From Sphingobacteriaceae bacterium UBA6709 (GTDB lineage: Bacteria > Bacteroidota > Bacteroidia > Sphingobacteriales > Sphingobacteriaceae), in the NCBI GenBank assembly GCA_002454425.1, contig DKIV01000007.1:3426-67425 (forward strand): a stretch of 64,000 nucleotides of DNA, given 5' to 3'. Numbering within the stretch: the first letter of the stretch is position 1; each line of letters starts with the position of its first letter. The translations under genes were made by a program, and so were the position numbers. The notes below the pieces were generated by a model, which was not told the origin of the DNA, did not search any database, and worked only from the letters and a program-made list of their open reading frames with translations. This document shows positions 35,743 to 45,349 of the stretch, piece after piece.

Positions 35743-36364
35743 AAATTTTCATCTTCGCAATTAACAGTCTCAGCATTGTTAAATTCATATTGCATATAGC
35801 TAAATGTTGCTAAAGAAATAAAAAATAATATCATCATGGCACGTTTAATTTATTATCCAAAGTATGTGAAAATGAGTAGTTTATAAAATGACTAAGCTTT
35901 TCGAATATAATGACTTTAAACATATTTCCAAGATGATCTTGTTTTTTTTATTTTAAATTTTCATTAAGTTCCGAAAGACATTGCACCACTTTCCGACAGT
36001 ATGATATCGACGCTGTCGGAAGGGTGTTTTCCCGCCACCAATGATGGGCATTCCGCTGTCAACGCTATTTCCTTATCGTTCCTGTTTTAGTAACTACACA
36101 GGTTTATACGTCGCCACGAAAATATTGTTACAGATAAATACGAATTGGAAGAAAAGCGATTTTTTCTACCGGAATATCCTTGCCGGCTTCGATAATTTTA
36201 ATAGATTTATAGAGAGAGCCGGTCGCTCCGAAGGTGATGAAAAACCTTTCCACCGGAAACGTTGGGGAGAGGAGCAGGATATAAAACTTTCCGCCTTAAA
36301 AGACGTAAAACATTCTTTACAAATTCAGCTTATAATATAGGAAAGCGGCAAGACCGCAGATGCC
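35743..36364. other. AT-rich intergenic region before the DUF5686 gene
   Basis: 622 bp. A strong stem TTCCGACAG (35991-35999) / CTGTCGGAA (36013-36021), followed by a T-rich stretch, may end an upstream transcript. CAAGAT-G-ATCTTG near 35930 is followed by a T-run. Tiny frames (for example 22 codons around 35888) and a 99-codon frame (36041-36340) lack recognisable features. I see no confident gene. Confidence 0.45.
35987..36030 (+). terminator. Stem-loop resembling an intrinsic terminator
   Basis: 9-bp perfect stem TTCCGACAG/CTGTCGGAA, 13-nt loop, then GGGTGTTTT. It lies ~250 bp beyond the aminotransferase gene, so it may terminate a noncoding transcript instead. Confidence 0.5.
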
Positions 36365-38809
36365 ATGTTTAGGATTCTATTACTACTTACTTTTTTATGG
36401 GCAACACTGTCATACGGGCAGGAAAAATTCAGCGTCAGCGGACAGATTAAGGATTCAGGAGGACAGCCCATTCCTTTTGCATCTGTGTTTATAAAATCGA
36501 GTAACACATCGACCATGGCAAACCTTGATGGATCTTATCGTATGTTGCTTCCGGCGGGTAAATACACCTTTATCATAAGATATGTAGGCTATCGGCAGGT
36601 AGAGGAAGATCTTGAATTAAATGGTAATATAGCAAAAGACTTCAGCATGGAAGCTGAGACGTATCAGCTGGACGCTGTAAAAGTTTCAGCCGCCAATGCT
36701 AATCCCGCAAACGCGGTGATCAGGAGCATTATTTCGCGCGGTAAAGAGTTGCGCTCATCACCGTCGTTTGTATGTGATGTATATACGAAAGGCGTTCAGA
36801 AGCTTATTCATATTCCAAAAAAAATATTCGGTCAGGACGTAAAGAAAGCGCTGAATCTGGATTCAAACAAGCGTGGGATCCTATACCTGTCAGAGACGAA
36901 ATCGAAGCTATATTTCCAATATCCCGATATTAAGGAGGTGATGGTGGCTTCGAAAGTAGCTGGCGACAATCAGGGATTTAGCTTTAACAGAGCCATCGAC
37001 CTGCAAATAAATTTCTATAAGAACACCCTGCACTGGGAAGCTCTGGGCAATCAATACTTTGTATCGCCACTTGCGTCTAACGCTTTTCATTTTTACAGAT
37101 ATAAGCTTGTGGGAACAAGTAAAGAGCGGGGACTAACGATAAAGAAGATACAGGTAATTCCTAAAAGACGCTATTCGCCTACGTTTTCCGGTTATATATA
37201 TGTGGTTGATGGCGAGGATATGCTTTACAGTGTAGATCTTACCTTAACCAAGCATTCGAGGATTAATTTCGTTGACACCCTTCATATCAGTCAGCACTAC
37301 ACAAAGGTCGCGGACAAGTATTGGCTTCCCGCCGATAATATCATTCGCTTTAAGGGCGAGGTATTAGGCTTTGACTTCGGCGGGTATTTTACCGCCTTAT
37401 ATAGCGATTATGTTCCTAATCCTGATTTTAAAGGCATTCGCTTTAACGATGAAATTCTGAAAATAGGAAAGGAAGTCAACAAGTATAATGATCGTTGGTG
37501 GGAGGATAACAGGCCGGTACCACTGAGTCCCGACGAAGAGAGCAATTATTCGACAGAGGAAACAAATGCCTTACCCAAGGAATTTACCGATGAATATAAC
37601 CTGATGTATCAGAAGCCAAGCAACAAGTTTAGGCTGGTGAAATTTCTAACGGTAGGCCAACGTTTCGAGAATCCCGAGAACCGCAGTTTCTGGTACATAT
37701 ATCCTTTGCACAAGATGCTGTTTTATAATACTATTGAGGGATTAGGAATAAGTTTAAAAGCGCGCTACGTTAAAGATTTTGGCAAACGACGTCTTTTTGA
37801 AGTTCAGCCTAATGTACGGTACGGTCTTTCCAGCGACATTATCAATACGAATGTAGAAGTCAGACTTACGCTCGACACGCTCAAACATACGGCGTTCACC
37901 TTCCGGGGAGGGAGTGATTTTCTGGATCTTAACAACAAGGGAACGATCAATCTATTCTATAATACGATTACGACACTTTTTCAGGGCAAGAACTACCTGA
38001 AACTGTATCGTTCTAAGTTTGCGTCCTTCGCCGCGCAGAGTGAGCTTGCTGAGGGGCTGAAGATATCAGGAGGCGTGGAGCTTGCCCGACGCTATCCCTT
38101 ACGAAACAATACAAATAAAGCTCTTTTTGAGCAGGCGCAGAATAATATTACGTCCAACAATCCGATTGATCCCAATAGCGACCGGGATCTTTTTCCTGTA
38201 AACAACTCTTTTAGTATTGAGACGAAGCTGTCGTACACCTTTGGCCAACGCTATATAAATCGACCCGATGGTAAGATCTATGAGCCCGCGCATTTGCCGA
38301 CGCTCATGATTAATTACCGCAAGGCCTTCCCCCGAATATTTAATTCGGCAGTAGATTACGATTTCCTCTCCGCCGATCTTTATCAGGACAAAATCAGGGC
38401 GGGTCTATGGGGATTCAGCGCGTTCTATATTTCAGCAGGAAAGTTCTTAAATAGGAAATCCTTGTTTTTCAGCGACTACCGACATTTCACAGGAAGTCAG
38501 ACAGCAGTATATAATCCGTTATTTCCAAATTTCCACTTCCTGGACTTCTATTCATTTGCCACGGATGATAAGTATGTCGAAGCACACTATGAACATAATT
38601 TCTCGGGCAAGCTAATAAGGAGTGTTCCTTTATTGAGAAGCCTTAAGCTGGAGGAAATTATAGGTGGGGCGTACCTCGGACAGCCCAATAAGAACTATAA
38701 AGAAGTATACGTGGGTCTACAACGGCTTATGTTCAGGGTCGACTTCGGAATGTCATGGACACCGGGACGTACGCCGCATCGGGCATTCAGAATTTTCTAT
38801 GGATTTTAG
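36365..38809 (+). CDS. DUF5686 outer-membrane protein with carboxypeptidase-like regulatory domain
   Basis: 814 residues. Signal peptide (MFRILLLLTFLWATLSYGQ), an N-terminal carboxypeptidase D-like beta domain (VSGQIKDSGGQPIPFASVFI, LPAGKYTFIIRYVGYR), then the long DUF5686 region ending in a beta-strand-rich C-terminus (FRIFYGF) that suits an outer-membrane barrel. Common in Bacteroidota and resembling TonB-receptor relatives without plug or TonB box. Function unknown. Monocistronic. Confidence 0.88.
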   Translation: MFRILLLLTFLWATLSYGQEKFSVSGQIKDSGGQPIPFASVFIKSSNTSTMANLDGSYRMLLPAGKYTFIIRYVGYRQVEEDLELNGNIAKDFSMEAETYQLDAVKVSAANANPANAVIRSIISRGKELRSSPSFVCDVYTKGVQKLIHIPKKIFGQDVKKALNLDSNKRGILYLSETKSKLYFQYPDIKEVMVASKVAGDNQGFSFNRAIDLQINFYKNTLHWEALGNQYFVSPLASNAFHFYRYKLVGTSKERGLTIKKIQVIPKRRYSPTFSGYIYVVDGEDMLYSVDLTLTKHSRINFVDTLHISQHYTKVADKYWLPADNIIRFKGEVLGFDFGGYFTALYSDYVPNPDFKGIRFNDEILKIGKEVNKYNDRWWEDNRPVPLSPDEESNYSTEETNALPKEFTDEYNLMYQKPSNKFRLVKFLTVGQRFENPENRSFWYIYPLHKMLFYNTIEGLGISLKARYVKDFGKRRLFEVQPNVRYGLSSDIINTNVEVRLTLDTLKHTAFTFRGGSDFLDLNNKGTINLFYNTITTLFQGKNYLKLYRSKFASFAAQSELAEGLKISGGVELARRYPLRNNTNKALFEQAQNNITSNNPIDPNSDRDLFPVNNSFSIETKLSYTFGQRYINRPDGKIYEPAHLPTLMINYRKAFPRIFNSAVDYDFLSADLYQDKIRAGLWGFSAFYISAGKFLNRKSLFFSDYRHFTGSQTAVYNPLFPNFHFLDFYSFATDDKYVEAHYEHNFSGKLIRSVPLLRSLKLEEIIGGAYLGQPNKNYKEVYVGLQRLMFRVDFGMSWTPGRTPHRAFRIFYGF

Positions 38810-38925
38810 GAAATACACCTCCTAAATATTTTGCCGCAATTGATTGAGTATTGTAATGTTTTCCTTTTTTAGGCAAAAGCAGATAAAAATATTGCAAAAA
38901 GATCTTTTAATACAGTTAATAATTA

Positions 38926-38933
38926 TACATTTG
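38926..38933 (+). promoter_or_regulatory. -7 promoter box of serC (TACATTTG)
   Basis: Exact TAnnTTTG, giving a predicted leader of about 35 nt to the ATG at 38972. Confidence 0.5.
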
Positions 38934-38971
38934 AAGCGTCTACAAAATATTATACTACAAAATATCAAACG

Positions 38972-40039
38972 ATGAAATATAATTTTGGTGCAGGTCCTTG
39001 CATCCTGCCACAGGAAGTATTCAAGCAAGCAGCGGAAGCGGTACTTAATTTTGAAAACACCGGACTGTCTATTCTTGAGATTTCCCACCGTGCTCCAGAG
39101 TTCGATGCCATCATGGATGAGGGCATTGCCTTAGTAAAAGAACTGTTAAATGTGCCCGAGGGTTATTCAGTACTGTTTCTTCATGGAGGAGCTAGCCTTC
39201 AGTTTTCGATGTTGCCGGCAAATTTACTTGCCGAAGGTCAGACAGCTGTATATGTTGACTCAGGCACCTGGGCATCTAAGGCGATGAAGGAAGCTAAATT
39301 GTATGGAAATGTGGAAGTAATAGCATCATCGAAAGACGCGAACTATAGTTATATCCCTAAAGACTACGAGGTTCCTGCTGATGCGGCGTATCTTCATGTA
39401 ACTTCTAACAATACTATTTTCGGCACCGAGCTTCATGAATTTCCGAAATCGCCGGTACCTTTGGTTAGCGATATGTCATCAGATATTATGAGTCGCCAGA
39501 TCAATGTTGCCGACTTTGGATTGATCTACGCAGGAGCACAGAAGAACATCGGTCCTGCAGGTGTGGCATTAGTAATTGTTAAAGACGAGCTTATCGGCAA
39601 ATCAGGTCGTAAGCTGCCATCCATGTTAGATTATAAAATTCATGCCGACAACAAGTCGCTTTATAACACGCCGCCGGTATTTTCTATCTACGCCTCAGTA
39701 CTCACCCTTCGTTGGTTGAAAGCTAAAGGCGGCATCGCTCAGATAGAGAAAGAGAATATCGCAAAAGCAGAAGCGTTATATGCGGAGATAGACAACAATC
39801 CTTTATTTAAGGGAACTTGTGCTGTCGAAGATCGCTCACGCATGAACGTTACTTTTGTTACTGTAAATCCTGATCACGAAAAGCCATTCCTTGATCTCGC
39901 TAAGAAGAAAAATCTGGTTGGAATAAAAGGACATCGTAGTGTTGGCGGTTTCAGAGCCTCAATTTATAACGCATTGCCAATAGAGAGCGTGAATGAGCTA
40001 ATTGCAACGATGCGCGAATTTGCGGCGAGTCAGTCGTAA
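38972..40039 (+). CDS. serC: Phosphoserine aminotransferase
   Basis: PLP enzyme converting 3-phosphohydroxypyruvate and glutamate to phosphoserine. 355 residues. N-terminal YNFGAGPCILPQEVF, the HGGASLQFSMLP cofactor block, PLP Lys in YAGAQKNIGPAG, and RSVGGFRASIYNAL at the C-terminus. Followed by serA 132 bp later, the two first serine-pathway enzymes; serB is not nearby. Confidence 0.96.
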   Translation: MKYNFGAGPCILPQEVFKQAAEAVLNFENTGLSILEISHRAPEFDAIMDEGIALVKELLNVPEGYSVLFLHGGASLQFSMLPANLLAEGQTAVYVDSGTWASKAMKEAKLYGNVEVIASSKDANYSYIPKDYEVPADAAYLHVTSNNTIFGTELHEFPKSPVPLVSDMSSDIMSRQINVADFGLIYAGAQKNIGPAGVALVIVKDELIGKSGRKLPSMLDYKIHADNKSLYNTPPVFSIYASVLTLRWLKAKGGIAQIEKENIAKAEALYAEIDNNPLFKGTCAVEDRSRMNVTFVTVNPDHEKPFLDLAKKKNLVGIKGHRSVGGFRASIYNALPIESVNELIATMREFAASQS

Positions 40040-40114
40040 ACTATTCAGGAGACGCGAGCACTACGCGCTCAACGTAGCGTGGTCAAAAAACAAAATATCA
40101 CTTATTGAATAACC

Positions 40115-40151
40115 TTAAACCCAGGCCTCACAGATAGAGGCTTGGTGTTTA
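40115..40151 (+). other. Stem-loop between serC and serA
   Basis: CAGGCCTC, 7-nt loop, GAGGCTTG, with flanking AAAC/GTTT extending the stem. No T-tract; may be a processing or attenuation structure separating serC from serA. Confidence 0.45.
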
Positions 40152-40171
40152 TCAAATAAAATATAATAATA

Positions 40172-41122
40172 ATGATCAGAATACTTGCTAATGATGGAAT
40201 TGCCGCGGCAGGGAAAGAGCTTCTGGAGAAGGCCGGGTTCATTGTAGATACAGAAAATATACCTCAGGAGCAGCTTCCTGAAGCCTTAAAAAACTACGAC
40301 GCTATTACTGTTCGCAGTGCTACCAAGGTAAGACAATCGCTTATTGACGCCTGTCCCAATATTAAGCTTATTGGCCGGGGAGGCGTAGGGATGGACAACA
40401 TCGATGTTGATTATGCAAGAAGTAAGGGTGTGGCGGTAGTAAATACCCCCGCGGCATCATCACCATCGGTAGCTGAGCTTGTTTTTGCTCATCTCTTCAA
40501 TGGTATAAGATTTCTTTATGATGCTAATCGTAAGATGCCAGTAGAGGGAAATACCAATTTCAACGGCCTGAAAAAGGCTTACGCGAAGGGTGTGGAGCTT
40601 AAAGGAAAGAAAATTGGCATCATCGGTTTTGGCCGTATAGGTCGGGAGACTGCCAAAATTGCTTTGGGTCTGGGCATGGAAGTACTGGCATATGATCTGT
40701 TTGATGTGCCGCAGGAACTGGAACTTAATCTGTTCAACAATATAACAGTAAAGGTGCCGGTAACGAAGGTTGACATCGATCAGCTTCTTAGAGATTCAGA
40801 CTTCATCAGTCTTCATATTCCTTTTATTGAAAAACCGGTTCTAGGTGCCGAGGAATTCGCTAAAATGAAAAAAGGAGTGGGCATTGTAAACTGTTCCCGT
40901 GGCGGTACTATCGATGAGGAGGCTTTACTTTCAGCTTTAGACAGCGGAACAGTGGCTTTTGCGGGTTTAGACGTGTTCGACAATGAGCCGACACCTGCAA
41001 TAGCAGTACTTAGTCACCCGAAGATTTCATTGACGCCGCATATTGGCGCTGCGACCAATGAAGCTCAGGAACGCATAGGCATTGAGCTTTCTAATTTAAT
41101 TATCGACTTTTTCAAGAAGTAA
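40172..41122 (+). CDS. serA: D-3-phosphoglycerate dehydrogenase, short form
   Basis: NAD-dependent 2-hydroxyacid dehydrogenase oxidising 3-phosphoglycerate for serine synthesis. 316 residues, lacking the C-terminal ACT or ASB regulatory domains of longer SerA, so serine feedback may be absent. Rossmann loop GKKIGIIGFGRIGRETAKIA, catalytic Arg in NCSRGGTIDEEAL, Glu in DVFDNEPTP and His in LTPHIGAAT. Coupled by position to serC, which fixes the assignment over generic 2-hydroxyacid dehydrogenases. Confidence 0.92.
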   Translation: MIRILANDGIAAAGKELLEKAGFIVDTENIPQEQLPEALKNYDAITVRSATKVRQSLIDACPNIKLIGRGGVGMDNIDVDYARSKGVAVVNTPAASSPSVAELVFAHLFNGIRFLYDANRKMPVEGNTNFNGLKKAYAKGVELKGKKIGIIGFGRIGRETAKIALGLGMEVLAYDLFDVPQELELNLFNNITVKVPVTKVDIDQLLRDSDFISLHIPFIEKPVLGAEEFAKMKKGVGIVNCSRGGTIDEEALLSALDSGTVAFAGLDVFDNEPTPAIAVLSHPKISLTPHIGAATNEAQERIGIELSNLIIDFFKK

Positions 41123-41137
41123 GATCGACTTCGTTCT

Positions 41138-41184
41138 ATAACAAAAGGGGGCTGTATCGTTTGATACAACCCCCTTTGTTATAA
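41138..41184 (+). terminator. Intrinsic terminator after serA
   Basis: ATAACAAAAGGGGGCTGTATC with a matching GATACA-ACCCCCTTTGTTAT arm, 4-nt loop. Both strands carry T-rich ends, so it can also close the convergent speA transcript. Confidence 0.9.
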
Positions 41185-41223
41185 TTAATATCTCTGGCCC
41201 CATAAAGAAAAGGCCCGCGATTG

Positions 41224-42609
41224 CTAGGTATATCCTAGAATCTTTAACACTTGCTTGCTATTTTGCTCTTCACCGAACACTTCAAAGTTGAAGGTCTCAT
41301 CGCGATTTCTGCGAATGATGACATGCTTAGGTGAGGGAAGCAGGCAGTGGTGGATACCTCCGTAGCCGCTGAGAACCTCCTGGTAGGCACCGGTATGAAA
41401 GAAGCCCAGGTATTGTACCTTTCTTGTTTTAGGCATAAATACAGAGTTCATGTGGGCTTCCTGATTATAATAGTCCTGACCGTCACAGGTGATACCACCC
41501 AGATTGACACGTTCGTATTCTGAATCCCAGTTATTTACAGGCATGAGAATATATTTCTGATTCAAGGCCCAAACATCAGGAAGATTGGTAATAAAAGAAC
41601 CATCAAGCATCAACCACTTCTCGCGATCGTTCTGTTGCTTTCTGCCTAACACTTTATATAGAATTCCGGAAGCTTCCGCCACGGTATATTTTCCAAACTC
41701 AGTGATGATGTCTGGTTCCATAACATCGTGTTCCGCACAAATTTCTTTTATACGTTTAACGATTTCATTGACCATGTATTCGTAGTCAAAATCGAACACC
41801 AAAGAATCTTTGAAAGGCATACCACCACCGATATCCAGGATAGTAAGATCTGGGTTAACCTTCTTGAATTTACAGTAAAGGGTAACATATTTCTCCAACT
41901 CATTCCAATAATACGGGGTATCGGAAATTCCGGAGTTAATGAAGAAATGAAGCAGCTTTACCTGGAAATTAGGATTGGAAGCAATCTTGTTATTATAGAA
42001 GTCGATAACATCTTCCATACGAATTCCAAGACGTGAAGTATAGAACTGCGAGTCTGGCTGTTCCTCAGAGGCAATACGAATTCCCAGACTGCATGGCAGG
42101 TCTAGCTCATCATCATAAATATTAAACTCCTCTTTATTGTCGAGCACCGGAATAATATTACGGAAGCCGTCATGGAACATGTCAATAATATACTGCTTGT
42201 ATTGATATGTTTTGAAGCCATTGCAAATGACAGTGATGTCTTTGCTTAAAAGCCCCTTTTTTTCCAGACTTTCAATAACGGGCATATCAAAGGCCGAGGA
42301 AGTCTCCAGGTGGATATCATTCTTAAGCGCTTCTTCAACGATATGACGGAAGTGGGAACTTTTAGTACAGTAGCAGTACATATAACTGCCACGGTAATTG
42401 TTATTTATGATAGCCTGCTGGAATAATATCTTTGCCTGCTGTATTTTTTTTGTAATGAGGGGGAGGTAGGTAAACCGCAGGGGCGTACCATAGGTTTCGA
42501 TCATTTCCATAAGGTTAAGATCATGGAAGTAAAGCTCGTCGTCAATTACTTCAAAACCTTCCTGCGGAAGACCAACACTTAAATCAAGAAATTCCTCGTA
42601 ACTCTGCAT
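41224..42609 (-). CDS. Arginine decarboxylase, short Bacteroidota form
   Basis: 461-residue fold type III PLP decarboxylase (ornithine/DAP/arginine group). PLP Lys in MYCYCTKSSHFRHIV, LDIGGGMPFKD, TEFGKYTVAEA, and the HTGAYQEVLSGYGGIHHCLLP ending. Shorter than E. coli SpeA (~650 residues). Makes agmatine from arginine, first step of polyamine synthesis. It follows the deiminase and CtlX genes in the same direction, giving an arginine-consuming cluster. Substrate is inferred from family resemblance. Confidence 0.78.
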   Translation of the reverse strand: MQSYEEFLDLSVGLPQEGFEVIDDELYFHDLNLMEMIETYGTPLRFTYLPLITKKIQQAKILFQQAIINNNYRGSYMYCYCTKSSHFRHIVEEALKNDIHLETSSAFDMPVIESLEKKGLLSKDITVICNGFKTYQYKQYIIDMFHDGFRNIIPVLDNKEEFNIYDDELDLPCSLGIRIASEEQPDSQFYTSRLGIRMEDVIDFYNNKIASNPNFQVKLLHFFINSGISDTPYYWNELEKYVTLYCKFKKVNPDLTILDIGGGMPFKDSLVFDFDYEYMVNEIVKRIKEICAEHDVMEPDIITEFGKYTVAEASGILYKVLGRKQQNDREKWLMLDGSFITNLPDVWALNQKYILMPVNNWDSEYERVNLGGITCDGQDYYNQEAHMNSVFMPKTRKVQYLGFFHTGAYQEVLSGYGGIHHCLLPSPKHVIIRRNRDETFNFEVFGEEQNSKQVLKILGYT

Positions 42610-42854
42610 GTTTCAAAATTTTCGCAAAGATGTGATTTTTGCGCGTTGTTAAAAAATCTATTCTTCTGTACCTTGTAATTTTTTGCATCATGTTATCACG
42701 TAAACGCGCATGAACCGTATTAATCGTGTATGGCGGATAAAATAGTCATGGGTAGATGACGCTTTTAGTTTATGATCCGCGCGTGGCGAAATACGTAATT
42801 ACAAATATATAATAAGCATGCGCGATATTACACGCAAGCGCGGAGCCTGTACGT
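42610..42854. other. ctlX-decarboxylase gap with imperfect hairpin
   Basis: 245 bp. GCGGAT and ATCCGC with inner TCAT/ATGA pairing form a long imperfect hairpin at about 42733-42773, perhaps terminating the ctlX transcript. Minus-strand CATCTTTG near the decarboxylase start is one mismatch from a -7 box. Confidence 0.4.
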
Positions 42855-43766
42855 TTATTTTTTCTCCGGCAGGAACACCTCGGCTAACATACATCGAACG
42901 CTGCCGCCGCCGGTATATTCGATGTTATAAATCGGCGAGCTCAGGATCCGGGCATGCTTTTGCAGGGCTGACACCTGTGCCTGTGAAAGCGAACTTAAGG
43001 CTTGTTCAGACATGACTAATATCTGCTCATGATTGTTGTTGTGTAATGCCAGCATATTACCGGCAAAATGGAGTACCTGCTCCATACTAATGGTAACAAC
43101 TTCCAGCCCGCCGGCATGAAGCGAGTTTAAGACCATATCGCGTTCCGCTTTATCAGCGATCGCCTCGGCACAAATTACCGCGAGCCCCGTAGCGATGCTC
43201 ATCATCACGTTGGTATGGTAGATAGGCAGTCCGCTGGCATCGCTGGCATGGAAAGGCAGCACTTTATAAGCAGCCCGCCTGCCAAACTCGGCCAGCACAG
43301 ACGCGTCTGTTCGTGTGGATATACAAGCGTAAGCTATCCTGTTTACGCGATCCAATACCATACTTCCCGTACCTTCGAGAAATACTCCCTGATGCTCAAA
43401 GGCTGTGAGATCCTGCACGGAGGCAACGGCGAACGTTTCGCGCAGCAGGTTCAGAACCTCAGGGCGGCGCTCATCGCGACGCACAGGAGCCTCCATCGGA
43501 TAGAGAAACACCGTTCCATCCTGGTGCGTAGAAATCCAGTTATTAGGAAACAGGGAGTCGGGGGTGAGTGGGGTACCGGGATCCTGGGATACTAAAACCT
43601 GAATACCGGAATCACGCAAGGACTGCACGAGTGTATCGAATTCCACAATTGCTTTGTCGTGTACCGGTTGAGAGGCATTACGCTGAAAAGCATTGGACGC
43701 GGCGGTCTGTTCGTTATATCCAAACATATGCGGGCGTACCATGAGCACCCTGGATGTTGTTTGCAT
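42855..43766 (-). CDS. ctlX: Citrulline utilisation hydrolase (guanidino-group hydrolase)
   Basis: 303-residue amidinotransferase/hydrolase-fold protein. Landmarks: MVRPHMFGYN at the N-terminus, DSLFPNNWISTH, FLEGTGSMVLDR, YHTNVMMSIATG and the C-terminal GGGSVRCMLAEVFLP with catalytic Cys. CtlX members hydrolyse citrulline to ornithine. Lies 33 bp after the deiminase gene, so arginine to citrulline to ornithine without ATP yield can be proposed. Confidence 0.82.
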   Translation of the reverse strand: MQTTSRVLMVRPHMFGYNEQTAASNAFQRNASQPVHDKAIVEFDTLVQSLRDSGIQVLVSQDPGTPLTPDSLFPNNWISTHQDGTVFLYPMEAPVRRDERRPEVLNLLRETFAVASVQDLTAFEHQGVFLEGTGSMVLDRVNRIAYACISTRTDASVLAEFGRRAAYKVLPFHASDASGLPIYHTNVMMSIATGLAVICAEAIADKAERDMVLNSLHAGGLEVVTISMEQVLHFAGNMLALHNNNHEQILVMSEQALSSLSQAQVSALQKHARILSSPIYNIEYTGGGSVRCMLAEVFLPEKK

Positions 43767-43799
43767 GTATTAAAAATTAAGTCTTTGAGATTGTTATAG

Positions 43800-45230
43800 C
43801 TACCTGTCGCGAAACAAGGGCATGCTCATACAATGAAATCCTCCGCGGGCACGGGAAAGTTCTGCCGAAGGCATGGAGATAAATATATTCTCCAACGCTT
43901 CTGGTTGAATATCGCCCTTCTCCAGTCCCTCAATGAGTGTCGCCGCCTCGATTACCGTAAAGCCTTCGTTCTTAAACGCATCGATCGTCTTATCGTTACG
44001 ATTGTAGCCCATAACGACTCCGGGACGCAAGGCCAGCAGGTTGCATGAATCCGTCCATTGCTCGCGCATATCATAAGGGAATACATTGTTGCCACTATAA
44101 ATGATGCGCGTACCGGTGTTGATGCCAAAGTCGTTACGTGTAATATCGGAAAGTAAATCTTCTATAGAGTCGAAGCGCGCGGGCTTCGATGGGGCATGAC
44201 GCGAGAATTGAAGAATCTCAGTTTTACTTTTCTGCTTTCTGTCTCCGAAGAAATCCGCGGGTTCATCCATATCGTGTTCTACGGTCGATGCCACCGCGCC
44301 CAATACAACCCAGGTATGCTGATCAACCTGTGTAAACAGCGTATCGATATGCATGTAGTCGCGTTTATGGGGAATTTTGACGATCGTAACTTTATCGACC
44401 ACCTGACGCTCAAATAAGAGCTTTACAGCTTCTCCGGCCCCCATTAGCGAGGTGCGTTCACTGCAACCGATGAGCACATGACGCGGAGACACGACCATCA
44501 CATCGCCACCCTCGAGCGTTGCCTTTTCCCCGGAGTTGTCGCCCGGACGTAAGAAGTGCTTAACGGGCGTACTTATTTCGAGAATTTTATCCCGATAATC
44601 AGCAAATAGCGGGTGGTTATAAAACACATATTTAGTTAGCAGGGACTCTCGGGAACGCGCTTTCTTTGCGGCTTTGTTGAGGAGGATATGGTCATTGATG
44701 ATAATCCCGATATCGCGGGTAAAAATGAGGTTGGGAATAGGCGGGAAGAGCATATCTCCACCGGATATCGACCCTGAAATAAAGAGACGCGCGAGTTTGC
44801 TGTCGCTTAACGCTGACAGTTCCTGCTGCAGCTGATAACTACAGTCCTCCAGTGCGCATACAGAAGCGGTAAGTTTGCGGCGCACTATATCATCTTTAAG
44901 GATATCCGTAAGCAGGCATTCAAATTCCAGCACACGCTGTGAAGCGTGAAAATCGGGTTTCGAAGGCTTGAAAAAATCGCGATCCGGCGCGTTAACGCGA
45001 TCGGCGCGTCCCTGGATTTTATGAGGATCGAGAAAATAGAGGAGAATCTTTACATATAGATCGTACTCGCCGGCACGCACGGTATCAAGATGAAGGATAT
45101 CTTCGAAAAGCCAATCCTGCGCTTTAGAAGGTGCTACGCGGCCAATTCCACTGTCGGGACTATGTATGAGGATGGCCCGCAATGCCCCTGTTTCAGATCC
45201 TACTGAAAGCTGGAAGTTCTGTTGTATCAT
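43800..45230 (-). CDS. Arginine deiminase-like amidinohydrolase
   Basis: 476 residues, a little longer than ArcA (~410). FTRDIGIIIND holds the Asp, LEGGDVMVVS the Glu-containing motif, MHIDTLFTQVD the His, and RGGFHCMSMPLFRDR the catalytic Cys near the end, as in arginine deiminase. Converts arginine to citrulline and ammonia. No carbamate kinase or ornithine carbamoyltransferase is adjacent, so this is not a classical ADI energy operon. Upstream of ctlX, likely co-transcribed. Confidence 0.85.
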   Translation of the reverse strand: MIQQNFQLSVGSETGALRAILIHSPDSGIGRVAPSKAQDWLFEDILHLDTVRAGEYDLYVKILLYFLDPHKIQGRADRVNAPDRDFFKPSKPDFHASQRVLEFECLLTDILKDDIVRRKLTASVCALEDCSYQLQQELSALSDSKLARLFISGSISGGDMLFPPIPNLIFTRDIGIIINDHILLNKAAKKARSRESLLTKYVFYNHPLFADYRDKILEISTPVKHFLRPGDNSGEKATLEGGDVMVVSPRHVLIGCSERTSLMGAGEAVKLLFERQVVDKVTIVKIPHKRDYMHIDTLFTQVDQHTWVVLGAVASTVEHDMDEPADFFGDRKQKSKTEILQFSRHAPSKPARFDSIEDLLSDITRNDFGINTGTRIIYSGNNVFPYDMREQWTDSCNLLALRPGVVMGYNRNDKTIDAFKNEGFTVIEAATLIEGLEKGDIQPEALENIFISMPSAELSRARGGFHCMSMPLFRDR

Positions 45231-45337
45231 ATAGATGCTCTCTATTTTAAGATAAAAGTAGACGTAATTTTCTTAGTGTAGACAAATCTATGGGATTTAT
45301 TGATATTCTGAACGCTGGCAATTGTTTCTTAAATGAT

Positions 45338-45345
45338 TAATTTTG
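45338..45345 (+). promoter_or_regulatory. -7 promoter box of argS (TAATTTTG), leaderless context
   Basis: Ends 4 nt before the ATG at 45350. Confidence 0.62.
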
Positions 45346-45349
45346 GCGC

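Noticed and set aside
36041..36340. 99-codon ORF before the DUF5686 gene
   Set aside because: No recognisable feature or start context; could be real but cannot be supported.
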